The notes below the pieces were generated by a model, which saw only the letters and a list, made by a program, of their open reading frames with translations, made no database searches and had not been told where the DNA came from. Shown in pieces: positions 44,901 through 53,615 of a DNA stretch of 64,000 bases. Made by a program: the position numbers and the translations under genes. This DNA comes from Fluviicola sp. (GTDB lineage: Bacteria > Bacteroidota > Bacteroidia > Flavobacteriales_D > Crocinitomicaceae): assembly GCA_017983675.1 (NCBI GenBank), contig JAGOAZ010000002.1, positions 124,001 through 188,000 of the forward strand, read 5' to 3'. Every line of letters begins with the position of its first letter. The stretch's first letter is position 1.

Positions 44901-44975
44901 TTGTGCAAAAGCAAGGGGTGCTAGTAAGAACATACCAAAAAGAGCTAGAAAAATTGATCTTCTGTTCGTTTTCAT
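41955..44975 (-). CDS. SusC/RagA-family TonB-dependent transporter
   Basis: 1006 residues. A signal peptide (to LAFAQ) is followed by a carboxypeptidase-regulatory-like domain (about 26-105), the TonB-box-like region EVVVIGYGTTRTKDLTGA, the plug (with ANGVILITTKRGDANKF) and a beta barrel ending in FTFNF. It imports oligosaccharides across the outer membrane with the SusD partner. ATG at 44975 is chosen over a TTG at 44987 because the signal peptide begins there. A TATATTTG -7 box and an operator lie upstream, and the 3' neighbour is susD-like. Confidence 0.94.
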   Translation of the reverse strand: MKTNRRSIFLALFGMFLLAPLAFAQTGKIRGTVTDAEGVGLFQATVTLVGKSKGATTNEKGAYEITGLAEGKYAMSFVNDGYKTETREVTLAAGQDLVVNVSLKDASAGIDEVVVIGYGTTRTKDLTGAATIITDKNFVQGSVSTPEQLIMGKSAGVKITSNDGAPGSGSTIRMRGGTSINASNDPLIVVDGVPLDNGGISGASNPLALINPNDIASFVILKDASATAIYGSRAANGVILITTKRGDANKFKVSFESKHSVSTIAKYADVLTGDDLRALVNANGTTTQKGLLGTANTDWQREVFRTAYTMDNNVSVSGGLKKLPYRISIGSRNENGILLDDYFNRTSFAMNLTPSFFKNTLSSEVNVRYVETKNNFANRAALGAAYFDPTKPVYSGNETFGGYYEWVKNGKPNVLAPRNPLGLIKQREDVSNVHRLIANAKLSYKLPFVNGLKAVVNVGVDQATGAGTVNTLASSASGYYSRGSYSEYRQEKNNQLIEAYLNYNKTSKNNKHILDLTGGYSFQNWNTSSPNNPTYNEARDSIISPANPNPFYTENALLSFYGRGIYTFNDKYVFNTSLRYDGSSRFSPETRWGLFPSASAAYVISQEKFMKNVKWINLLKLRAGWGVTGQQDGIGDYSYIGNYFPGQTTAQYAFGGQYYTTFRPNGYDANLKWETTSSINIGLDFGLKNDRISGSIDVYQKNTSDLLATVNVPAGTNFTNAILTNVGGMKNTGIEVMTNFGLIAKKDLRLDMMANATFNKNEVTKLAQINDPKSPGILVGGISGIANTIQIHQIGMPTFSYFVYEQQYDGNGDMIQEGQQATYDVNGDGQVTTADKWKDIHAFVDRNNDGKINIDDRYITRQAAPKVFLGLSFNLTYKNWFAGLSMRSELGGTIYNNIHSNNATFQAVNGTLGFLNNISNLYEIDQVQKNNERQLLSDHYLEKANFLRMDYLNVGRKFDKMSVALTVSNVFVVTKYKGLDPEIGGGIDNNSYPRPRMYSLNFTFNF

Positions 44976-45010
44976 AAGTAATCTCAATTTAATTTAACTT
45001 TTCTATTGTT

Positions 45011-45042
45011 CAAATATATTTAACTTTTTTTAAATGTCAAAT
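45011..45042 (-). promoter_or_regulatory. susC-like gene promoter
   Basis: On the minus strand, TATATTTG (45011-45018) is preceded by about 19 bp and then TTTG inside the operator palindrome, giving a near-ideal Bacteroidota promoter. Confidence 0.6.
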
Positions 45043-45049
45043 TGACACT
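45033..45049. promoter_or_regulatory. TGTCA-N3-TGACA operator, site 4 (susC-like gene)
   Basis: AATGTCAAATTGACACT contains two perfect half sites, TGTCA (45035-45039) and TGACA (45043-45047). It covers the -33 element of the susC-like promoter, so bound protein would be expected to repress. Confidence 0.65.
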
Positions 45050-45058
45050 AAGAAATTG

Positions 45059-47443
45059 TTACCATTTCATTTGAATATTTTCAATTTTATTTGTCGTTTT
45101 TATCGTGATTTGCATTGTTTGAAGGGATGAATCATGCTGTCTATCGATAATTTGCGTATTTTGTTGTTTACATTTTTTAGGCGATTTTTTCACACCATGA
45201 ACAACTAAGGTAACAGTTTTTCCTTCAAAAGCAGCATGCTGTCCGTTTTCAGTAGTTAGTGTTATCGTTAATTTGTTTCGTTTTGTGCGTTGTGATAAAT
45301 GGAGCAAACTGTAGTTGCCTTTATTGAATGCGTCCGTTAGTTTACCATCATCTTCGTATACATCAAACGAACTACAACAAACTGAAGAATCATAGTAATA
45401 ATGTATGATTAGTTCATCCGATCGCAATGATTCGGTGCATTGAATTTTTTCTGTCATCGGAATGAAAGCACCACCTTTCACAAATGTTGGAATGTTTTCT
45501 GAAGTTAACTGAACGACTGCTGAATCACCTCCCTGATAAGTTGTCGTCGAATAGAAGTCAAACCAAAGTGTGTTTCCTGGAAAGTAAATGTTTTGTGTTG
45601 GTTGACCTTTTTCAAGAACTGGTGAAACCAAAAGCGATGGTCCCCAAAAATAGCTGCTACTTTCACTTAGCAATGTTTCTTTGTTGTCTTCAAAAAACAA
45701 AGGGCGCATCAGTGGCATTCCAGTTTGTTGGTTTTCAAAAGCAATCGAATAATTGTAGGGAAGCAATTGGTAGCGTAATTCAATTGCATTTTTAATAATT
45801 CTTTTTGTTTCTGCTGTTTTGAAAATAGCTTCCGAAGCAACTTGTTCTTGGGAGTGCGGTCGGAAAATTGGTTGAAAAACGCCGTATTGCAGCCAACGAA
45901 TGTATAATTCTTCGTCGTTGTAATCGCCAGCAAAACCTCCTAGGTCAGAGTGCATGTATGCCATTCCTTGCATTCCCATTTGCAAAGCAATCTCAGGTTG
46001 CGCAGCTAATCCTCCCCAAGAACGGTTGACATCGCCCGACCAAGGAATCATTCCAAAACGCTGTGAACCAGAATAACCGGCACGCATCAAGATAAATGGT
46101 CGTTCTGTTGGGTATTCCTTGCTGTAACCTGTTTGAATCATGCGTGCCCAATCGTGACCATAAATATTATGGACTTTGTTCGCTTTTCCAACAGCATGAA
46201 TGAGATTTTCTGGATGAACTTCTGGCTCGCCCAAGTCACCCCAAATTCCACTCATTCCTTGTTTTTTCAAATCCTTGTAAATTCCCCAAAACCAATCACG
46301 ACTTGCAGGATTATAGACATCGATCAATCCTGTATTACCGAAGTAAAAATCGTACGCAAACGGATTCCCCAATGCATCTTTTGCTAAAAATGATTTTGCT
46401 TCGTTCCAACGTTTGGATGTCGTAAGTATAAATGGTTCGGTAATCAATACAGTTTTTACTCCAACATTCAGGAAATCACGCATCATTTTTTCAGGTTCTG
46501 GAAATGAATCATTGTAAAAACCTAGATTTCCCAACGTTCCTTGTATTTCTTTTCCAAACCAATATAAATCTAAAATTACGGCATCTAATGGAATACTATC
46601 TTTTTTAAATCCAGCAACTATGTGCTCTGTTTCTGCTTGCGAGTGATACCCAAAACGACTAGCAAAATTTCCAAATGCCCAGCGTGGTGGAAGCGGTTGT
46701 GTACCTGTTAATGCTGTATACGAAGCAAGTAATTGCCCCCAATCTTCCCCCATCACCAACTGAAAACGCAACGGTCCGCCAGTTGGCTCAAAGGAAACGG
46801 TATTGCTTTTTGACGCAGCTAAATCGATTGAACCCGTGTAGGAATTATCAAAATGGAGGATGTATTTTTTGGAACTCAAAACAAGCGGCATACAAAAATT
46901 CATCTGCTCTGAGCGGTATTCGTATCCATAATGCGCTTTGTTATACAAGGCCAATTTATTTCCACGACGATTCATTCCCAATGCGCGCGCTCCACCACCA
47001 TATAATTTTTCAGTAGGTTCAATGGTTATGTTCAATGAGCGAGAAGACTCGTTCTTAATTGCCTGTACATCACTGATTATCAATTTACCTTCGTAATAAT
47101 AATCTATTTTCAATGGAGATTTTTGAACGAATATTTGCGCATTGTGATGCGATAACTGAATCGAATTAGCGTTTTCTTTGATAGAAAATGGCTGATTGTT
47201 TCTAGATAGAATAACCGCATGACTTGCACTGTCAATCGTCTCATCAGTAGGCACAAAAACAGTTTCAATGATGTTGTCTTTGAACGATGCAAAATGGTAG
47301 ACACCTTGTAATGTTGTGACTGAAAAAGACTGAGAAGTTGTTGCAGTTGATACAACTTTGTTTTGACTCGTTTGAGCAAAGCTAGTTAGTCCAACTAGAA
47401 TAAAAACAACCGTAAGTTTCAAAGCTTGCATATAGATATTCAT
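45059..47443 (-). CDS. GH31 alpha-glucosidase-type hydrolase
   Basis: 794 residues with a signal peptide. The N-terminal beta-sandwich (about 40-240) precedes the GH31 barrel (about 250-590). The nucleophile is Asp403 (WGDLGEPE) and the acid/base Asp471 (WSGDVNRSW). It should release glucose from non-reducing ends of maltodextrins in the periplasm or on the surface; alpha-1,6 or alpha-1,3 specificity cannot be excluded. The start codon overlaps the stop of the upstream GH13 gene by one base. A second in-frame ATG at 47431 would also give a signal peptide. Confidence 0.9.
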   Translation of the reverse strand: MNIYMQALKLTVVFILVGLTSFAQTSQNKVVSTATTSQSFSVTTLQGVYHFASFKDNIIETVFVPTDETIDSASHAVILSRNNQPFSIKENANSIQLSHHNAQIFVQKSPLKIDYYYEGKLIISDVQAIKNESSRSLNITIEPTEKLYGGGARALGMNRRGNKLALYNKAHYGYEYRSEQMNFCMPLVLSSKKYILHFDNSYTGSIDLAASKSNTVSFEPTGGPLRFQLVMGEDWGQLLASYTALTGTQPLPPRWAFGNFASRFGYHSQAETEHIVAGFKKDSIPLDAVILDLYWFGKEIQGTLGNLGFYNDSFPEPEKMMRDFLNVGVKTVLITEPFILTTSKRWNEAKSFLAKDALGNPFAYDFYFGNTGLIDVYNPASRDWFWGIYKDLKKQGMSGIWGDLGEPEVHPENLIHAVGKANKVHNIYGHDWARMIQTGYSKEYPTERPFILMRAGYSGSQRFGMIPWSGDVNRSWGGLAAQPEIALQMGMQGMAYMHSDLGGFAGDYNDEELYIRWLQYGVFQPIFRPHSQEQVASEAIFKTAETKRIIKNAIELRYQLLPYNYSIAFENQQTGMPLMRPLFFEDNKETLLSESSSYFWGPSLLVSPVLEKGQPTQNIYFPGNTLWFDFYSTTTYQGGDSAVVQLTSENIPTFVKGGAFIPMTEKIQCTESLRSDELIIHYYYDSSVCCSSFDVYEDDGKLTDAFNKGNYSLLHLSQRTKRNKLTITLTTENGQHAAFEGKTVTLVVHGVKKSPKKCKQQNTQIIDRQHDSSLQTMQITIKTTNKIENIQMKW

Positions 47444-49284
47444 TATTTTAATTCAAAAATGAAGGCGGTTTTTGGCGCTATTTTTAGAGATTTTTCCGTG
47501 AAATTCAAACCGGCATTAGTAAATATTTCAGCTCCTGAATGATAGTTCGTTAAAACCTCATTAAAACGATTCAAATCTAACGTTTGTTCTTGCTTTGAAT
47601 TATTCATCACGACCATTACCGTTTGTTTTTCGTGAATTCTGAAATAGACATACACATTGTTTTCCGGAACAAATTGTACCGTTTTTCCCTTATGAATTGC
47701 AACAGCATTTTTACGCCAATTGAATAGTTTTTTTGTAAAATCAAGGTAGTATTTTTCTTCGTTGTTGATTGCTTGACCTGTAAAAGCATTTTTTGTATCA
47801 CCTTCCCAGCCACCAGGAAAATCGCGACGAATATCAGCATCTCCTTTGTTTTTTTCACCTTTCATGCCAATTTCACTTCCATAATAGATTTGTGGAATTC
47901 CTCTAACAGTTGCAATTAAAGTTAATCCCAATCGATAATCATTAATGGAAGGATAAATTTGGTTGAAGCGTTGCGTATCGTGATTTTCCATAAAAACCAA
48001 CATGTTTGAGGCATCGGCATACAAGAAATCATTGACGAAATTATTATACACTTTGATCATTCCTTGATCCCATGAAGGATTTGTTTCGTTAAAAACGGAT
48101 TGGAACGCATCGTGTAACGTGAAGTCCATCACACCAGGCAAATAAGTGTTGTATGATTGAATTGCACTGATTGGACTGTTTTTTTGCCAATAGGAAATTT
48201 GTGCTTGATCTTGCAACCACACTTCTCCCACCATGTTAAATTTCGGATATTCATCTGTAATTGCTTTTGTCCATTTAGCAATTCCTTCTTTATCGTTATA
48301 ACTGTACGTATCAATTCGGAAACCATCCAAATTGGCTTCTTCTATCCACCAAATCGCATTTTGGATCAAGTAATTTAAGAGCAATGGATTGCTTTGATTC
48401 AAATCGGGCATCGATGGAACAAACCAACCATCTGCACAATATTTTAAATCCCTTTTGGAATGGTTTTGATCCATTTGAGTCGCCATTCTGTAATTGGACT
48501 GCGCATAGCCTGGGAATTGGTGAATCCAATTGTATGTTGGTAAATCTTTCATCATCCAGTGCATGTATCCAATGTGATTTGGAACCATATCTTGTATGAT
48601 TTTCAAGTCTTTTGCATGTGCTTCAGCAACAAGTTTTTTATATAATTCAATGGTTCCGTAGCGCGGATCTACTTTGTACAAATCACTTTGACCGTAGGTG
48701 TGGTAAGAATACGTTGAATCATTGTCTTCCATCATAGGCGTTGGCCAAATGGTTGTAGCGCCAATACTTTTAATATAATCGAGGTGATTAATCATTCCTT
48801 GAATATCACCGCCATGGCGTCCGCCTGGTTTTGAACGGTCTCCTTTTTCTACGACTGCAGGATGAGAATCATTTGTTTGGTCTCCATTTGCAAAGCGATC
48901 GGGCATCAATAAATAAACCACGTCTTCTGGACCAAAACTTTTTCTGTTTTTGGAATTTTCAGCCCTATTTTTCAATTCATAAGGAATTGTTGCAACTACT
49001 TTTTTTCCTTTTTTTAATTCAAAATTATACGTTCCTGCAACTTGATTTGCCGTTTCAATAGTGAAAAATAAATAATTCGGATTTTCTGTTTTTGTAATTC
49101 CACTGATTTTTAATTGTGCGGAAGTCAATTCGTAATTGGCAATTCCTTTTCCATGAAGCAGCACTTCGACTTGTGCATGTTCCATACCAACCCACCAATG
49201 TGGAGGTTCAACATGGTCAATAGTAACTTGTGCTGTTAAACGAAGCACAGAAATAAAAAGAAAAAAAGTAACTAATTGTTTCAT
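47443..49284 (-). CDS. SusA-like GH13 neopullulanase/cyclomaltodextrinase
   Basis: 613 residues. Signal peptide (1-18), N-terminal E-set domain of the cyclomaltodextrinase type (about 20-110), GH13 barrel (about 118-500) and a C-terminal beta domain. The triad is Asp325 (GFRID), Glu354 (MVGEVW) and Asp436 (MENHD). The segment GGRHGGDIQGMINHLDYI is typical of periplasmic neopullulanases such as SusA. It degrades maltodextrins brought in by the SusC-like transporter. It is 10 bp downstream of the CotH-like gene and coupled to the GH31 gene. Confidence 0.9.
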   Translation of the reverse strand: MKQLVTFFLFISVLRLTAQVTIDHVEPPHWWVGMEHAQVEVLLHGKGIANYELTSAQLKISGITKTENPNYLFFTIETANQVAGTYNFELKKGKKVVATIPYELKNRAENSKNRKSFGPEDVVYLLMPDRFANGDQTNDSHPAVVEKGDRSKPGGRHGGDIQGMINHLDYIKSIGATTIWPTPMMEDNDSTYSYHTYGQSDLYKVDPRYGTIELYKKLVAEAHAKDLKIIQDMVPNHIGYMHWMMKDLPTYNWIHQFPGYAQSNYRMATQMDQNHSKRDLKYCADGWFVPSMPDLNQSNPLLLNYLIQNAIWWIEEANLDGFRIDTYSYNDKEGIAKWTKAITDEYPKFNMVGEVWLQDQAQISYWQKNSPISAIQSYNTYLPGVMDFTLHDAFQSVFNETNPSWDQGMIKVYNNFVNDFLYADASNMLVFMENHDTQRFNQIYPSINDYRLGLTLIATVRGIPQIYYGSEIGMKGEKNKGDADIRRDFPGGWEGDTKNAFTGQAINNEEKYYLDFTKKLFNWRKNAVAIHKGKTVQFVPENNVYVYFRIHEKQTVMVVMNNSKQEQTLDLNRFNEVLTNYHSGAEIFTNAGLNFTEKSLKIAPKTAFIFELK

Positions 49285-49294
49285 GGTTTTTTAT

Positions 49295-50719
49295 TTAATC
49301 TAATTGAATTGTTTTTTTGCGGTTACCATTTTGATCTTCGATAATAATCAATTGACCTTTTGTCGCGATTGAAATAGGCTGACCCAATAAATTATACGCC
49401 TTTGTTGGAATTCCAAAAATCGTATTTTCTTCGATACCCAAAGAACAAGGTATTGCAGGATTGGTAAATACTGTTTGACTTAATGCACTAATAGCACGGG
49501 TGTCAATATAATCAGCAATCGAAGAAGTAATGTGACTGCCATATGCTTGAAATATTGCTTCTTGGAAGTCGTTGTTACTAAATCCATAATCCAAACCTTT
49601 GTAGTTGTCTGCAAATGCAGCTGGCGTAATCATTGTTTGAATTTGTTCTAGTTGCGGAACAAGATTATTATAGTTGAACGAATTCGTAACTATTGAATCG
49701 ACATAGTGCGAAAAACGTTCTTTGTAGTAAGGAACAGCCATTATTTTTGTGTATAATGGACGAGTTCCAGTTGTCCAAGTATAAATATTTTTGTTTGCCC
49801 AATTGATTGAAAACCAGTCTACACCAAACGTATTGTCCATATCGTATTCAATAAAAACAAATTTCCCATCAGATGGTCGTTGATACAAGTAGTAATTGTT
49901 TTGATTATACGCATAACCATCCCAATGACCGATGAGTATTTCACAAGCCAAGGTTTTTAAATACAATTCTACATCAAAAACATCATTAATCGCACAGGCA
50001 AAATTTGCCGATGAGGTATTGTTAAGTACATCAACAAAGTGAATTAAACCAGAATAATCATCAGCTGTTTTATTCGTTTTAAGTTCATATGTGTTTTTGT
50101 AGCTGTTTTCATTTGTGCCTAAATAACTCAAATTCGAACCCCAAGCACATTTGTATAAATTACCTGTATCATCATTGGTGAAACGACGTTGTAAAAACTC
50201 TTCATCGATGTGTTCAACATTCAAATACAAGCCTCGGTATTGATTGTTGATGAATAACTTCACATAACTAGTTCGTGCACTTGGCACACCTGCTTCACGC
50301 AATACCATGTTTGACAATTGAGAACGCAAAATCGAAACATCGTTGTGCTCACCGTTCAAATTCATTTTCTCTAAGTTTTTCCATTTTCTACCAGAAACAT
50401 AAGTGTTGAATGAAACTTTGAACGATTTTTTTGCAGCATTGAGTGAAGTGTTCCCACGTAGTCGAAATCCAATATTTTCGATGGTGTCACTGCCGTTTGT
50501 CGATTCGTATATAAATTGTGCAGCAAATTCATATTCCGAATTATTCGATGGGTTAAGTAAAATGGATAAGCTATCTGCGGGTATTGTAATCCGTATTGTC
50601 GCCACTTCATTCTGAAGGAAAGCCTGGTTGTTTTGTGGGTGAACTAATTGAGAATAAGCACTTTCAATCATTGAAATACTTACTAAAATCAGTAAAAAAG
50701 GAAAAGTAATTCCGCGCAT
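49295..50719 (-). CDS. Secreted CotH-kinase-family protein
   Basis: 474 residues. A signal peptide (1-23) is followed by a CotH domain (about 35-400) with GFRLRGNTSLNAAKKSFKVS, LRSQLSNMVLREAGVP, YRGLYLNVEHIDEEFLQRR and FIEYDMDNTFGVDW. CotH proteins are atypical protein kinases known from spore coats. The C-terminal 45 residues (AYNLLGQPISI and GNRKKTIQLD) resemble a shortened T9SS sorting domain. It is the first gene of an operon with two maltodextrin hydrolases and has an operator palindrome upstream. A surface or periplasmic role in glycan use is inferred only from location. Confidence 0.85.
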   Translation of the reverse strand: MRGITFPFLLILVSISMIESAYSQLVHPQNNQAFLQNEVATIRITIPADSLSILLNPSNNSEYEFAAQFIYESTNGSDTIENIGFRLRGNTSLNAAKKSFKVSFNTYVSGRKWKNLEKMNLNGEHNDVSILRSQLSNMVLREAGVPSARTSYVKLFINNQYRGLYLNVEHIDEEFLQRRFTNDDTGNLYKCAWGSNLSYLGTNENSYKNTYELKTNKTADDYSGLIHFVDVLNNTSSANFACAINDVFDVELYLKTLACEILIGHWDGYAYNQNNYYLYQRPSDGKFVFIEYDMDNTFGVDWFSINWANKNIYTWTTGTRPLYTKIMAVPYYKERFSHYVDSIVTNSFNYNNLVPQLEQIQTMITPAAFADNYKGLDYGFSNNDFQEAIFQAYGSHITSSIADYIDTRAISALSQTVFTNPAIPCSLGIEENTIFGIPTKAYNLLGQPISIATKGQLIIIEDQNGNRKKTIQLD

Positions 50720-50766
50720 AAAGTATTAGTTATTGTACGAATTTACAAAAATCAATCAAAGGTTAG

Positions 50767-50779
50767 TGTAATTTTGACA
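50767..50779. promoter_or_regulatory. TGTCA-N3-TGACA operator, site 5 (CotH-like operon)
   Basis: TGTAA-TTT-TGACA, preceded by TTAG, lies 47 bp upstream of the CotH-like ATG. A minus-strand AACCTTTG (50757-50764), one mismatch from TAnnTTTG, is next to it. Confidence 0.55.
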
Positions 50780-50891
50780 GTTATTCTTTTTTCGGCTAAC
50801 CAATGTGCAGACATCTCTTTTAGTGGTTTGATTCTTTGATACAGAAAAAGATTCTTTCAGCTAGAACAATAAAAATCTCGTTAACAAACAA

Positions 50892-50899
50892 TATATTTG
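50892..50899 (+). promoter_or_regulatory. porW promoter -7 box
   Basis: TATATTTG exactly matches TAnnTTTG, 46 bp before the porW ATG. No clear -33 element is seen. Confidence 0.5.
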
Positions 50900-50945
50900 C
50901 GGATTAAGAGTTATTTTAACATCACAAGAACACGTTCTTATTTGC

Positions 50946-53609
50946 ATGAAAAACTGGTTTTTATTTATTGCTATATCCACAATTTCACTTGTTTTTTCAA
51001 GTTGTTCAACGGAACGCAACACCTTTATTAGTCGCACTTACCATAGTACAACGGCTCATTACAATGGTTATTTTAACGCCAATGATTTGTTGCGCGCTTC
51101 CTTGGTGCAATACCAAAATGGATTGAAGGAAAATTATTATAACGTTTTACCAATTCGTCCCTTGCCTAACGAAGAGGAGGTAAAAGCATTATACACACCT
51201 ATCGATACTGCAATTTCAAAATGCACGAGAGTTATTCAACGACATGCGATGCCTTCTATGGATAAGCCTTCGTTAAAGAAAGACGAACACAATACATGGA
51301 TAGATGAAAATTGGCTAACTATTGGAATTGCTAATTATTATAGAAGAAATTACGATGTTGCGCTTAAAAATTTCGAATACGCAAAAAAGTTTTTCGCAAC
51401 AGATAAAACAGCATATTTTGCCGAAATGTGGATTGCTCGCGTACACATTGAAGAAGGTCGTTACACGGAAGCAATTCTATGTTTGAACAATTTAGATTTA
51501 TCAGCAGAAGCATTCAAACAGTCAGAAGAAGCGCAAAAATCCTCCAAAACCACTAAAAAGAAATTACCCCTTAAAAAAGGAAAAAAATCGGCCAAAGACG
51601 AGAAAACTGTAGCTCCATTCCCGAAATCGTTATTATTTGATTTTGCTTTAACAAAAGCGATGTTTGCTGAAAAAAAGAACGATCAAGCAGGAATGATCAA
51701 AGCGTTAACCGAAGCAATTCCTTATGCTAAAAAATCAACTGATAAAGCGCGACTGCATTTTGTTTTAGCTCAATTACAAGAACAAACAGGCGATCGAGAA
51801 GCAGCAGCTCAGAATTATTCAAAAGTATTGAAGTACAATGCTTCATTTGAAATGAATTTCAATGCGCGTTTGAAAAAAGCATTGAATGCGGGTGGTGAAA
51901 AAGTTGTAAAAGATTTAAACAAGTTATTACGCGACACAAAAAATGCTGAATTCAAGGACCAAGTATATTATACCTTGGCGCAACTATCTTACAATGATGG
52001 CGATATCGAAAAAGCAATTGAACATTACACAAGCTCTGCCTTTTATTCGAATACCAACAAATACCAAAAAGGGCTTTCATACGAGAAATTAGGCGACATC
52101 TTTTTTAGTAAAAAATTATATGTTCCAGCCCAAAAATATTACGATAGCTGCGCGAAAGTCATCCCGGAAAATTACCCAAATTTTGAAGGAGTTAAAAACA
52201 AAGCAGATAAATTGCAAGCATTAGTAAAAGCAATTGAAACAGCAACTTACGAAGATAGTGTGCAGCGAATTGCCGCATTATCTCCAGAAGATCAATTGAG
52301 TTTTGCTAAAGATTTGGTAAAGAAAATCAAAGAAGACGAAGCGCGTAGAAAAAAACAAGAAGCCGAAAAGTTAGCTTTATTACAAGCAGAACGTTCGAAT
52401 GCTCCCGCAACAGGCAATGGTTCAAAATTCTATTGGAACAATGAAAAAGCAAAGACTGAAGGATTCGAAGAATTCAAACGTCAATGGGGGCAGCGGGTGA
52501 ATGAAGATGATTGGCGCCGATCGGAAAAAATGGCTTTTGCAAGTTTTAATGAAGTTGAAAAAGATACATCAACTATTGAAAAAGAAACAGTTAAGGAGGT
52601 GGAAGACACTTTGTCGGCTGAAAGTTTGTTGGCCAAATTACCAAGCTCTGATTCTGCTTTGCAAGCATCGCGCGAACGCATGATGGAGGCATATTTCAAC
52701 GCAGGTCAAATTTACCAAGAACAATTAAATGAACGTGATTTAGCTGAAAAGCAATACGACAAAATATTGGATCAAACTTTTGAAGACAAGCACAAATTGT
52801 TAGCAGCTTTTCAATTGTACAAAATGTATGACCCTTCTGATGCCAAAGCAGTAGCTCAACGCGATTATATTTTATTGTACTATCCGACATCCGATTATGC
52901 AGGCTTCTTGAGAGACCCCGATTATTTCATTAAAAAGAAAGAACGTCAAAAAGAAACGGAAAACGATTATTTGAAAGACTTAGATCGTTACGAAAGAGGA
53001 TTGTATTCCATTGTAATCTCGAAAGCAAATTCAATCATTAACAACGATAAAGATAATCCGTTTCGACCAAAATATTTCTTATTAAAAGCGAAATCACAAG
53101 CAAAGATTTACGAAGACAAGAAAATGGTTTTACCGACCTTAAACGATCTAATTGCTGCTTATCCAGATTCAGATGAAGCGAAAAGCGCGCAAAAGATGAA
53201 AGATATTATTGAAAAAGGGTATTCGACCAATACGCCAGTAGATTTCACAAAAAAAGGGCTATTTACCTACAAAGAAAACGAACCAATGTCGGTCTTGATT
53301 TTCCTAGATGAAAAAGTTAATGGAGGTGTTGCGAAAACAAGGGTTATTGATTTCAACAAAGAATTTTTCAGTAGAGGGAAATTGAATACAAGTTCAAAAT
53401 TGTTCGGCGAGAAGAGTGTTATTTTAGTTAGAGATTTTGAAGATGAAACTGATGCTGCAGAATACCTGCGTGTCTACAAAAAGACAAAGAAACACTTAAT
53501 GGACATGCAGAAGTTCAAAATAATTTACATCTCACAAGAAAACATGAAGTTGCTTTTTGAAACACAAAAGTTAGCTGAATACGAATTGTTTTTTGATGAG
53601 TTTTATTAG
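50946..53609 (+). CDS. porW: PorW/SprE-like TPR lipoprotein of type IX secretion
   Basis: 887 residues. Lipobox FSSC (Cys20) anchors it to the membrane. The N-terminus RTYHSTTAHYNGYFNANDLL and the many helical TPR repeats over about 100-800 match PorW/SprE proteins, required for T9SS function and gliding in relatives. A Lys/Ala-rich charged segment lies at about 195-225. The window also encodes T9SS cargo (the proteins from 24695 and 25506). The atpZ gene follows after 6 bp; linkage of this gene to ATP synthase genes recurs in the phylum. Confidence 0.85.
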   Translation: MKNWFLFIAISTISLVFSSCSTERNTFISRTYHSTTAHYNGYFNANDLLRASLVQYQNGLKENYYNVLPIRPLPNEEEVKALYTPIDTAISKCTRVIQRHAMPSMDKPSLKKDEHNTWIDENWLTIGIANYYRRNYDVALKNFEYAKKFFATDKTAYFAEMWIARVHIEEGRYTEAILCLNNLDLSAEAFKQSEEAQKSSKTTKKKLPLKKGKKSAKDEKTVAPFPKSLLFDFALTKAMFAEKKNDQAGMIKALTEAIPYAKKSTDKARLHFVLAQLQEQTGDREAAAQNYSKVLKYNASFEMNFNARLKKALNAGGEKVVKDLNKLLRDTKNAEFKDQVYYTLAQLSYNDGDIEKAIEHYTSSAFYSNTNKYQKGLSYEKLGDIFFSKKLYVPAQKYYDSCAKVIPENYPNFEGVKNKADKLQALVKAIETATYEDSVQRIAALSPEDQLSFAKDLVKKIKEDEARRKKQEAEKLALLQAERSNAPATGNGSKFYWNNEKAKTEGFEEFKRQWGQRVNEDDWRRSEKMAFASFNEVEKDTSTIEKETVKEVEDTLSAESLLAKLPSSDSALQASRERMMEAYFNAGQIYQEQLNERDLAEKQYDKILDQTFEDKHKLLAAFQLYKMYDPSDAKAVAQRDYILLYYPTSDYAGFLRDPDYFIKKKERQKETENDYLKDLDRYERGLYSIVISKANSIINNDKDNPFRPKYFLLKAKSQAKIYEDKKMVLPTLNDLIAAYPDSDEAKSAQKMKDIIEKGYSTNTPVDFTKKGLFTYKENEPMSVLIFLDEKVNGGVAKTRVIDFNKEFFSRGKLNTSSKLFGEKSVILVRDFEDETDAAEYLRVYKKTKKHLMDMQKFKIIYISQENMKLLFETQKLAEYELFFDEFY

Positions 53610-53615
53610 CAAATA

